From assembly GCA_047518105.1 (NCBI GenBank), contig JAKZRQ010000132.1, forward strand, positions 1 through 12,600: DNA of 12,600 bases, given 5' to 3'. Of this stretch, positions 6,547 through 12,600 are shown piece after piece. The position numbers were made by a program, and so were the translations under genes. How positions within the stretch are numbered: position 1 is the first letter of the stretch; each line of letters starts with the position of its first letter. The DNA comes from VXYL01 sp047518105 (GTDB lineage: Bacteria; Pseudomonadota; Gammaproteobacteria; Pseudomonadales; Azotimanducaceae). The notes below the pieces were generated by a model. The model did no database searches, had not been told where the DNA came from, and worked only from the letters and a program-made list of their open reading frames with translations.

Positions 6547-8975
6547 CCCGGCATGCACGGGCGGTTGTCATCGGCGGCGGCGTGGTTGGCGTCGGCACGC
6601 TCTATCATCTCGCCCGCAAGGGCTGGTCGGACGTGGCGCTGCTGGAGCGCAAGGAACTCACGTCGGGATCCACATGGCACGCCGCCGGTCTCCTGCCGCT
6701 GTTCAACATGAGCTACTCGGTGGGCCAGATCCACAAGTACTCGGTGGGTCTCTACCGCACGCTGGAAGAAGAGACCGGCCAAGACGTGGGCCTGCGCACC
6801 GTCGGCAACATTCGCCTGGCGATGACGCCGGCCCGGATGGACGAGTACCGCCAGTACGCCGGTGTCGCGAAGACGATCGGCGTCAACGTCGAGTTCCTCA
6901 CCCCCGACGAAGTGCGCGAACTGTGGCCGCTAGCGGTCACCGATGGCCTGATCGGCGCCATCCGGCATCCCGACGACGGCTACATCCAGCCTGCGGACCT
7001 CACCCAAGCCCTGGCTCGGGGGGCACGCGCCCGGGGCGCATCGATCCATCGGCAGACCTGCGTCACCGGCATCGAGCGGACCGCTGGCGGCGAATGGCGG
7101 GTGCAAACCGACAAGGGCGATTGGATCGCCGAACACGTGGTGTCGGCAACGGGCAACTTCGCGCGCCGGACCGGCGCCATGATCGGTCTCGACATCCCCG
7201 TACTTCCCGTCCAGCACCAGTACATCATCACCGAGACGCACCCGGAGATCGTCAAGCGGCACGAACAGGGCCTGCCGGAGATGGGCGTGCTACGCGAGTC
7301 CGACGGCTCCTGGTACATGCGGGAGGAAGCCGGCGGCTTGTTGCTCGGACCGTACGAAAAGGGCGCGCCGGCGTGCTACCTCGACGGTCCCGACGCCGAC
7401 AGCGAGTATGAACTCTTCAACGGCGACATCGACCGCCTGGTGCCGCAGATCGAATCCGCCATGCGACGCGTTCCCGCCTTCGAGGAACTCGGCATCAAGC
7501 GCGTCTACAACGGCGCCATCGCCTACACCCCCGACGGCAGCCCCATCGTCGGACCGGCCTGGGACAAGCCGAATTTCTGGCTCAACGAAGGTCACAGCTT
7601 CGGCGTCACCGCCGCCGCCGGCGCCGGCTGGCAGCTTGCGGAATGGATCGTCGAAGGCGAACCCACCATCGACATGCTCGGGGTCGACCCGCGCCGTTTC
7701 GGCGACTACGCCACCGGCGCCTATCTCAAGGTCAAGAACGAGGAAGCCTACGCCAACGTCTTCACCATCCACTACCCCGACGAGGAACGGCCCGCCGGGC
7801 GACCGCTGCGCACCGCGCCGTGCCACGGGCGGATGCGCAACCTGGGTGCCGTGTTCGGGCAGAAATTCGGCTGGGAGCGGCCCAACTGGTTCGCGCCCGA
7901 CGGCGTCGAGCAAAAGGACCACTGGTCGTTCCGCCGCTCCAAATGGTTCGAGCACGTCGGCGCCGAGTGCCGCAACGTGTCCGAGAACGTCGGCGTTCTC
8001 GACATGACCGCCTTCGCCAAGGCGCGGCTGAGCGGCCCCGGCGCAGCGGCGTTCCTCGACCGCTTTGTCGCCAACCGCCTGCCGGGTCGTGGCCGGGTGG
8101 GTCTCTGCCACGCGCTCAACAGCCGGGGCGGCGTCCACTCCGAGTTCACCGTCCACCGGGAGGCGGCGGACCGCTTCTACCTGGTGTCCGCAGGTGCTTT
8201 CCAGCGCCTGGACCACGACTACCTGCGCCGCCAGATGCCCAACGACGGCTCGGTCCGCTTCGAGAACCTGACGGTGGCGATGGGCGTACTGGTGGTCGCC
8301 GGTCCGAAGTCCCGCGAACTGCTGTCGAGGGTCTGCGATACCGACCTGGCCAACGCGTCGTTCCGCTGGCTGACCGGCCGGGACGCGACCGTCGGCCTCG
8401 CGCCGGCCAAGCTCCTGCGGCTCAACTTCGTCGGCGAACTCGGCTGGGAGATCCACCACGGCATCGAATACCAGAACGTCATCCTCGACGCCCTGATGGA
8501 TGCCGGCGCCGACCTCGGCCTCAAGCCCTTCGGCATCCGCGCCATGGACTCGTTGCGCATCGAGAAGTCCTACCGGATGGTCGGCACCGAACTGTCCATC
8601 GAGTACGCCGCTCTGGAGTCCGGCCTCGACCGCTTCGTCCGCTTGGACCGAGGCGACTTCACCGGCCGCGAGGGACTCCTGGCGTGGCGCGAGCGCGGTT
8701 TCGCCAACGCCTTCGCGACGCTGGCGGTGGACGGCCCGGAAGACGCCGACCCCATCGGCAACAATCCGCTTTATTCAAACGGCGGGATGATCGGCAGGGC
8801 GACCAGCGGCAACTACGGCTTTCGGCTGGAGCGGTCGCTGGCGTTGGCGATGGTCCGACCGGAGTTCGCGGTCGAGGGAACGACGTTGGAGATCGAGATT
8901 CTGGGCGGGCGGTACCCGGCACAGGTGGTTGAAGAGAGTCCCTGGGATCCGGGCAACGAACGATTGCGGGCTTGA
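6543..8975 (+). CDS. FAD oxidoreductase-GcvT fusion, dimethylglycine/sarcosine dehydrogenase type
   Basis: This 810-residue protein combines an N-terminal D-amino-acid-oxidase-type FAD domain, about residues 1-375, a middle FAO_M-like linker, about 380-455, and a GcvT folate-binding half from about 480 to the end. The dinucleotide-binding loop is VVIGGGVVGVGTLYHL (about 8-23). SGSTWHAAGL contains His46, at the position of the histidine that binds FAD covalently in dimethylglycine and sarcosine dehydrogenases. The C-terminal half shows VLDMTAFAKARLSGPG, ELGWEIHHG and PFGIRAMDSLRIEKSYR, typical of the fused T-protein domain. Family members oxidise N-methyl groups and pass the C1 unit to THF as 5,10-methylene-THF. 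Electrons go to an electron-transfer flavoprotein or oxygen. Dimethylglycine or sarcosine are the default guesses, but paralogues with other N-methyl substrates are common. It is the last gene of the co-directional block and is coupled to the oxygenase-like gene by a 4-base overlap. Confidence 0.92.
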   Translation: MTRHARAVVIGGGVVGVGTLYHLARKGWSDVALLERKELTSGSTWHAAGLLPLFNMSYSVGQIHKYSVGLYRTLEEETGQDVGLRTVGNIRLAMTPARMDEYRQYAGVAKTIGVNVEFLTPDEVRELWPLAVTDGLIGAIRHPDDGYIQPADLTQALARGARARGASIHRQTCVTGIERTAGGEWRVQTDKGDWIAEHVVSATGNFARRTGAMIGLDIPVLPVQHQYIITETHPEIVKRHEQGLPEMGVLRESDGSWYMREEAGGLLLGPYEKGAPACYLDGPDADSEYELFNGDIDRLVPQIESAMRRVPAFEELGIKRVYNGAIAYTPDGSPIVGPAWDKPNFWLNEGHSFGVTAAAGAGWQLAEWIVEGEPTIDMLGVDPRRFGDYATGAYLKVKNEEAYANVFTIHYPDEERPAGRPLRTAPCHGRMRNLGAVFGQKFGWERPNWFAPDGVEQKDHWSFRRSKWFEHVGAECRNVSENVGVLDMTAFAKARLSGPGAAAFLDRFVANRLPGRGRVGLCHALNSRGGVHSEFTVHREAADRFYLVSAGAFQRLDHDYLRRQMPNDGSVRFENLTVAMGVLVVAGPKSRELLSRVCDTDLANASFRWLTGRDATVGLAPAKLLRLNFVGELGWEIHHGIEYQNVILDALMDAGADLGLKPFGIRAMDSLRIEKSYRMVGTELSIEYAALESGLDRFVRLDRGDFTGREGLLAWRERGFANAFATLAVDGPEDADPIGNNPLYSNGGMIGRATSGNYGFRLERSLALAMVRPEFAVEGTTLEIEILGGRYPAQVVEESPWDPGNERLRA

Positions 8976-9067
8976 CGGCAACGCCTCACGGCGACCGCAC
9001 ACCCGATTGACCGCAATCGAACCCGCCGAACGGCACACCGCGATCACGCGACGCCTGCGGGGGGTGC

Positions 9068-9073
9068 TAATCT
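9068..9073 (+). promoter_or_regulatory. Possible -10 element for a leaderless AAA ATPase transcript
   Basis: TAATCT at 9068-9073 ends six bases before the ATG at 9080, so initiation would fall on or next to the start codon. No Shine-Dalgarno is visible before that ATG. There is no clear -35 at the usual spacing. The 104-base gap after the FAD-GcvT stop shows no obvious terminator. This is a pattern-based guess. Confidence 0.25.
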
Positions 9074-9079
9074 ACGGTC

Positions 9080-10210
9080 ATGGACAGCCCGTCGCCCGTC
9101 AACCCCTTCGTTCCAGGTCGTGGCCAGTTGCCGCCTTATCTGGCGGGACGGGACGTCGAACAGGGCGAGTTGAAGGACTTGCTGGCCTACGTCTACGCTC
9201 GCCGAGGGACGCCGAGGGACGCGGTGCTATCCGGGCCGAGGGGCAACGGCAAGACGTCGTTGCTGCGCTGGTTCCAGCAGGAGATCGAAGCCGGCAAGCC
9301 CGACGTGGACGTTGTTTGGATGACCCCGGACGAGGTGTCGAGCCTGGACCGGCTTGCCACGGCGTTGGTGCCGCCGCGCCGGTTCGCGTCTTTGCGCCCG
9401 CGCGCCCTATCGCTGTCCATCGGCGTCGGCAAACTCGGCTGGAAATTGGGGGCGGCACCGGGATCGCTGACGACGTTGCTGACGGCACGGTGCCGAGAGC
9501 GTCGCTTGGTTCTGCTGCTCGACGAAGCCCACACCTTGCAGGAGGACGTTGGGCGAGCCCTGTTGAACGCGAGTCAGAGAGTGGCTGCCGAAGCGCCGTT
9601 TCTGCTGGTCATGGCAGGCACTCCCGGCCTACAAGCGCGCCTCAATACCATGTCGGCCACCTTCTGGAGCCGCGCCACGAAACTGGGCATTGGTCGGCTG
9701 GGCGAAGCCGCCGCAGCCGCTGCGCTGACCCGCCCGCTTGCCGCGCTGACCCCGGCAATCGCCTTCGCCGAGACGGCGTTGCGGCAAGTGACCGAGGAAA
9801 GCCAAGGCTACCCATACTTCCTGCAATTGTGGGGGGCAGCCCTTTGGAAGGCGGCTACGAGCAGTGGCGCGGTGCGGATCGACGAAGCGCTGGTGGCCGA
9901 TGCCAAGCGCGAGTTCGGTCGCCAGAGGATGGCTTACTACGAAGACCGGCGGGAGGAATTGGAGAGACAGAATCTACTCGATCCGGCGACCCGGGTCGCG
10001 GTCGCTTTCGACGATCAACGAACGCTGCGGGGCCGCGAGCTGAATGCGGCGATTGCGCCCGCCACGGGGGGCGTCTCCGCCGAGCAGGCGCTGCAAGACC
10101 GGGACCGCCTAGCCGGGGTTGGCTACGTCTGGAAGCCACCGGATGCACCGGACGTTTGGCAACCAGGCATTCCCAGCCTGATGGACTACATCAAGACCCA
10201 CGCCGCGTGA
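9080..10210 (+). CDS. ORC/Cdc6-like AAA+ ATPase of unknown function
   Basis: This 376-residue P-loop ATPase opens with PPYLAGRDVEQ (about 18-28), like the box before the P-loop in ORC/Cdc6-type AAA ATPases. Walker A is GPRGNGKTS (52-60), and Walker B is LVLLLDEAH (143-151) with Asp148-Glu149. FLLVMAGTPGLQARL (about 174-188) is at the sensor-1 position. A helical lid with SQGYPYFLQLWG follows, and the C-terminal about 100 residues could form a winged helix, ending GIPSLMDYIKTHAA. No membrane segment or nuclease motif is seen. It is not IstB or TnsC by length or sequence style. It stands alone on the plus strand, between the catabolic block and transposon debris, and converges with the DISARM genes. 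A role in defence or in a mobile element is suggested only by position. The ATG start lacks a Shine-Dalgarno; GTG or TTG alternatives look no better. Confidence 0.8.
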   Translation: MDSPSPVNPFVPGRGQLPPYLAGRDVEQGELKDLLAYVYARRGTPRDAVLSGPRGNGKTSLLRWFQQEIEAGKPDVDVVWMTPDEVSSLDRLATALVPPRRFASLRPRALSLSIGVGKLGWKLGAAPGSLTTLLTARCRERRLVLLLDEAHTLQEDVGRALLNASQRVAAEAPFLLVMAGTPGLQARLNTMSATFWSRATKLGIGRLGEAAAAAALTRPLAALTPAIAFAETALRQVTEESQGYPYFLQLWGAALWKAATSSGAVRIDEALVADAKREFGRQRMAYYEDRREELERQNLLDPATRVAVAFDDQRTLRGRELNAAIAPATGGVSAEQALQDRDRLAGVGYVWKPPDAPDVWQPGIPSLMDYIKTHAA

Positions 10211-10228
10211 CGGAGCCGAATCCGGTCC

Positions 10229-10292
10229 CTCGACGGAGCCGTTCTCGTGCGACTCGCCGCAGTTGTTGCGCGTCGGCAGCATGCCGTAGTTG
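10229..10292 (-). pseudogene. IstA (IS21 transposase) catalytic-core fragment, inverted
   Basis: Read on the minus strand, these bases encode NNYGMLPTRNNCGESHENGS followed by VE. The YGM.PTRNN..SHENGS(I/V)E pattern is characteristic of IS21-family IstA around the last acidic residue of the DDE catalytic core. Similarity stops after the Glu, within about 20 bases of the AAA ATPase stop codon. Only about 21 residues remain, so it is a relic. It lies head-to-head with a plus-strand IstA C-terminal fragment, so the element was rearranged here. Confidence 0.6.
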
Positions 10293-10507
10293 TTCCCCCC
10301 CGATGCGTATCGACGCGCCTTCGAGGCGCTGCTCGACGCCAGGGGCGAACGCGCCGCCTGCCGCGACACGGTGGCTCTCTTGGCGCTGGCCCACGAGCGC
10401 GGTTGCGAAGCCGCCCTGGCCCGCGAACTCGACGCCTGCCTGGAAGCGGGTGCGCTGCCCGACCCCGAGGCGCTGACGGCGTTGTTCGCTCCCGGTTCCA
10501 GTCCGTT
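10290..10507 (+). pseudogene. IstA (IS21 transposase) C-terminal fragment
   Basis: The frame starting right after a TAG at 10287-10289 reads LFPPDAYRRAFEALLDARGE, then AACRDTVALLALAHERGCEA and a helix-rich tail to ALTALFAPGSS. This matches the C-terminal end of IstA, where (L/F)FPR.AYRRAFEAL and C..TV.LLALAHERGCEA are recurrent. The DDE core and the N-terminal HTH are missing in this orientation. The frame runs without a stop into an IS630 transposase fragment, which makes an artificial chimeric ORF. I regard it as non-functional. Confidence 0.75.
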
Positions 10508-10516
10508 GAGCCAAGC

Positions 10517-10782
10517 TAGGCGCGTGTTCCTGTACTTCACGCCGACCAGCGCGTCGTGGGCCAACCTCGTTGAGCACTTCTTGGCGATGCTGACCGACAA
10601 GCAGATCCGGCGTGGGGTCTTCACGTCGGTGCCGCACCTTGAGAAATGCCTTCGGGAAAACCTGGGCAGCCACAACAAGAACCCCTCCCTTCGTCTGGAC
10701 GAGGACTGTCCAGGAGATCATCGACAAGGTCGGACGTGCACGGACGACACTGGCCAAGGCGTCATATCGTTATTGCTGTTAA
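10517..10782 (+). pseudogene. IS630-family transposase C-terminal fragment, frameshifted
   Basis: The stretch RVFLYFTPTSASWANLVEHF, then LAMLTDKQIRRGVFTSV and NLGSHNKNP, is the C-terminal part of an IS630-family DDE transposase. Its SASW.N.VE segment carries the last catalytic Glu. After about 10683 the frame changes: the continuation PPFVWTRTVQEIIDKVGRAR is read one frame over, ending at TAA 10780-10782. Compared with the usual NPKPFVWT, a codon's worth of sequence is reduced to one base, so a 2-base loss explains the shift. The first two catalytic aspartates are absent. It is joined to the IstA fragment without a gap. Confidence 0.8.
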
Positions 10783-10790
10783 GAACACAT

Positions 10791-10806
10791 TAGGAGTGCA
10801 ATCCTA
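10791..10806. terminator. Small hairpin between converging reading frames
   Basis: TAGGA at 10791-10795 pairs with TCCTA at 10802-10806 around a 6-base loop. The right arm includes the stop codon of the DISARM drmC gene. With only five pairs and no strong U-tract in either direction, it may be a weak terminator or a remnant of an IS end. Confidence 0.2.
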
Positions 10807-11583
10807 GTCGGGCAACCGCAACAGCAACTCCGCATCAATCAGTCCCTGGAAGTGGCTCGACACGCTGGACGCCATCGTCCGATCCCGTAGCAGGATGCCC
10901 AGTTCGATGTTGCGGTCGAGCGCGGCGTCCGTGAGGTTGGCGGAGGTCACGAATACCGACTCGCCGTCAGCGACGACGGCTTTCGCGTGAAGTACCCCTC
11001 CCGGGCCGGTGGCATCGACTGAGCGCGGGTCATAGAACACCCTCGGTCGCGACGACCCGGGCCAGTCCACTCCCCAGAAGTGATCCGCGAATCGGCGTAC
11101 CAAGGCGTCCGAAGTGGTCGTATCTCCCCAACGTCTCTCAATGTTCAACATCAGCGTGACCTGCAATCCGGGTACCTGGTCCAAGCGCCGTGCCAGATCC
11201 TCGAACACGCGGGGGCCGTCGAAGTAGGCGAACGTACTCACCCACAGCGATGTTTGCGCCGTGCCAAGCAGCTCCTCGTACACTCGGCGGGTATCCCGAG
11301 CCGGGATGCCGGGCAGTTCCGGACCCGACCAAACCAGATCGGGCATCGATGACCGTTTGCCCAGGTGGTCCAATGCCCTGAGCCAGGCCACCGCTGCCGT
11401 TCCCGAGACCCCGAAGCCCTCCAGTTCACGGAGCCCGGCGAGCACCCCCTCGCCCCCGGTGCGCAAGTCGAGCACCGAACGAACAGCCGTGGCGGAACAG
11501 CCGGCGGGAAGGAGGCCAACTTCCAGCGCGTTGGCGAGCCTTGCGCGGAGATGGGGCGACAGCGCCGCCAGTGCGGCGATCAT
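10804..11583 (-). CDS. drmC: DISARM protein DrmC, phospholipase D-like
   Basis: This 259-residue protein has one phospholipase-D HKD motif, HAKAVVAD (His199, Lys201, Asp206), followed by FVTSANLTDAALDRNIELGI. An upstream half contains TSLWVSTFAYFDG (about 110-122). The N-terminal about 90 residues are helical, with AVRSVLDLR and VAWLRALDHLG. Length and layout match DrmC, the PLD-fold component of DISARM anti-phage systems. DrmC has been reported as dispensable for some DISARM activity. The family may be a nuclease, but activity is not shown here. The ATG overlaps the stop of drmB (ATGA, 11583-11580), so the two are translationally coupled and belong to one operon read leftward. No methyltransferase follows it, only transposon debris. 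A stand-alone PLD nuclease would be the alternative reading, but the drmB neighbour makes DrmC likely. Confidence 0.88.
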   Translation of the reverse strand: MIAALAALSPHLRARLANALEVGLLPAGCSATAVRSVLDLRTGGEGVLAGLRELEGFGVSGTAAVAWLRALDHLGKRSSMPDLVWSGPELPGIPARDTRRVYEELLGTAQTSLWVSTFAYFDGPRVFEDLARRLDQVPGLQVTLMLNIERRWGDTTTSDALVRRFADHFWGVDWPGSSRPRVFYDPRSVDATGPGGVLHAKAVVADGESVFVTSANLTDAALDRNIELGILLRDRTMASSVSSHFQGLIDAELLLRLPD

Positions 11584-12600
11584 AGGGAAGACGAGAAGAA
11601 GGCGGCGTCATCCAAACCGAGCACGGGTACCACCAGCGCTCGGTCGAGGAAGTCGTTACGCATTTCGCAGGAGGTCTCGGCAATCAACGTGCAGCCGTGG
11701 CAGGCTGCGCCATGCAGATAGGCGTTCCTCATACTCTCTCCCGGCGCATGTTGTGCACAGATCGGATCGTTGGAGCACAACTGGCCCATTCGCAGCGCTT
11801 CGGCAAGGTGGTCTTCGATGTGGCGTCCCTGTTGAACGAGACCGCCCAAGGTCCCCTCGGCATCCGGCGTCCCTGTGTACACGAGAATGCCGTAGCGCCC
11901 GTTCTCCGCGTAGATGCGTTCCCGGAGCGAACTCGCTGGATAGCCGCAGCGCATCGCCAACGACTGAATGAGCAGGTGCGCCAAGGTGTGCAAGAGGACA
12001 TAGGCACCACCCGGAAAGGGCTGTTGCCCGTTGCGATTGTCAGTCCAAGCCTTGTGGCCTGCGCGAAGCTCCCGAAGTCGCCGTTGCACAGCGGAGCGTT
12101 GCAGCCAACTGTCCACCGCATCCGATCGAAGCTGCACGAAGACACCCTCGCCCCGATTCTCGATCGCCGGGTACCAGGACGGATCCAAGGCGATCTCGGC
12201 GCGTTCCACATCGGTGTCGTACTCGCCGTGAATGTCGCGCATGGCCGCCTCGAAACGCGTGAACCCGATGAGCGCTATGACCTCCGTCAACCGATGCAGC
12301 TGGACCACGGCGGCGATTCCGTCGCTCCAGCTCTGCGTCCGCCAAACAGCATCGGGCAAGCGCCTGGCGTGGAAGTCGGGGTCGATCGGCGTGTCGTCAC
12401 CGAACCCCTCCCTCGCGCCGAGCAACGCCTCCAGTTCCACCTCCTTTAGGTGTCGTTCAACACCGGATCCGCCCTTGATCCGCGCGATGGCTTCTAGGAC
12501 TTCCTCGTCACCGAACGGTTCGAGCGCTGCGGCAAGATTGGGTTTCTTCTTCAGGAAGCCAAGGTTCGCGGCACTTTCGACGATCTGGAGGTCGTCCCAA
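11580..12600 (-). CDS. drmB: DISARM protein DrmB, DUF1998 domain (C-terminal part, runs off window)
   Basis: The minus-strand frame is open from the right edge to TGA at 11582-11580, giving 339 visible residues. The C-terminal part has the DUF1998 pattern: GGAYVLLHTLAHLLIQSLAM, then YGILVYTGTPDAEGTLGGLV. It is followed by a likely zinc site made of LCSNDPIC, ACHGC and a further Cys in AETSCE, then NDFLDRALVVP. This layout is that of DrmB, the DUF1998 partner of the DrmA helicase in DISARM, which is usually longer than 600 residues. About half is missing beyond the edge. A GTG at 12440 should not be taken as the start, because the frame continues to the edge with protein-like sequence. Other DUF1998 proteins (helicase partners or helicase C-termini) are the alternative, but the overlap with drmC favours DrmB. 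Confidence 0.88.
   Translation of the reverse strand, partial: WDDLQIVESAANLGFLKKKPNLAAALEPFGDEEVLEAIARIKGGSGVERHLKEVELEALLGAREGFGDDTPIDPDFHARRLPDAVWRTQSWSDGIAAVVQLHRLTEVIALIGFTRFEAAMRDIHGEYDTDVERAEIALDPSWYPAIENRGEGVFVQLRSDAVDSWLQRSAVQRRLRELRAGHKAWTDNRNGQQPFPGGAYVLLHTLAHLLIQSLAMRCGYPASSLRERIYAENGRYGILVYTGTPDAEGTLGGLVQQGRHIEDHLAEALRMGQLCSNDPICAQHAPGESMRNAYLHGAACHGCTLIAETSCEMRNDFLDRALVVPVLGLDDAAFFSSSL

Noticed and set aside
7290..8459. Long minus-strand open frame opposite the FAD-GcvT gene
   Set aside because: It is a shadow of a well-supported gene and has no independent start signal or motif.
9080..10210. AAA ATPase as IstB or TnsC partner of the neighbouring IS21 remnants
   Set aside because: Length (376 residues), the LAGRD box and the C-terminal region do not fit IstB, and the IstA pieces are rearranged debris rather than a partner gene.
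10290..10793. A genuine hypothetical protein gene
   Set aside because: The frame is a join of two unrelated transposase ends with a frameshift, and its last about 40 residues are out-of-frame translation.
12438..12440. GTG as the start of the DUF1998 gene
   Set aside because: The frame stays open to the window edge with plausible protein sequence, and DrmB is much longer than 286 residues.

Overview
This is a GC-rich window with dense coding, several GTG starts and short or overlapping gene junctions. Protein styles (GbdR/CdhR-like regulator, DmdA-like and dimethylglycine-dehydrogenase-like proteins, ISKra4/IS21/IS630 debris) suggest a member of the Pseudomonadota. I cannot place it more closely from sequence alone.

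Left part (1-8975): after the tail of an ISKra4-like transposase comes a GlxA/GbdR-type AraC regulator. It is followed by a co-directional block of five genes: a DmdA-like, GcvT-fold folate-dependent methyltransferase; a MetF-like methylenetetrahydrofolate reductase; formate-tetrahydrofolate ligase (Fhs); an orphan Fe(II)/2-oxoglutarate-type oxygenase; and an 810-residue FAD oxidoreductase-GcvT fusion of the dimethylglycine/sarcosine dehydrogenase type. Together they read as a demethylation and one-carbon oxidation module. Methyl groups from a methylated (probably quaternary amine or sulfonium) compound would pass to tetrahydrofolate, be oxidised through methylene- and formyl-THF, and leave as formate with ATP recovered by Fhs. 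FolD is not in the window and must be supplied elsewhere. The substrate is not determined.

Middle part (8976-10803): an ORC/Cdc6-like AAA+ ATPase with intact Walker motifs and no evident partner, then a scar of transposon debris. The scar holds a short IstA catalytic-core fragment on the minus strand, an IstA C-terminal fragment on the plus strand, and a frameshifted IS630-family transposase C-terminus fused behind it.

Right part (10804-12600, minus strand): the end of a DISARM anti-phage locus. drmC (phospholipase-D fold) overlaps the C-terminal half of drmB (DUF1998), which runs off the window edge. The helicase drmA and any methyltransferase would lie beyond the right edge. The window therefore joins a catabolic island to a defence island through an IS-rich boundary.
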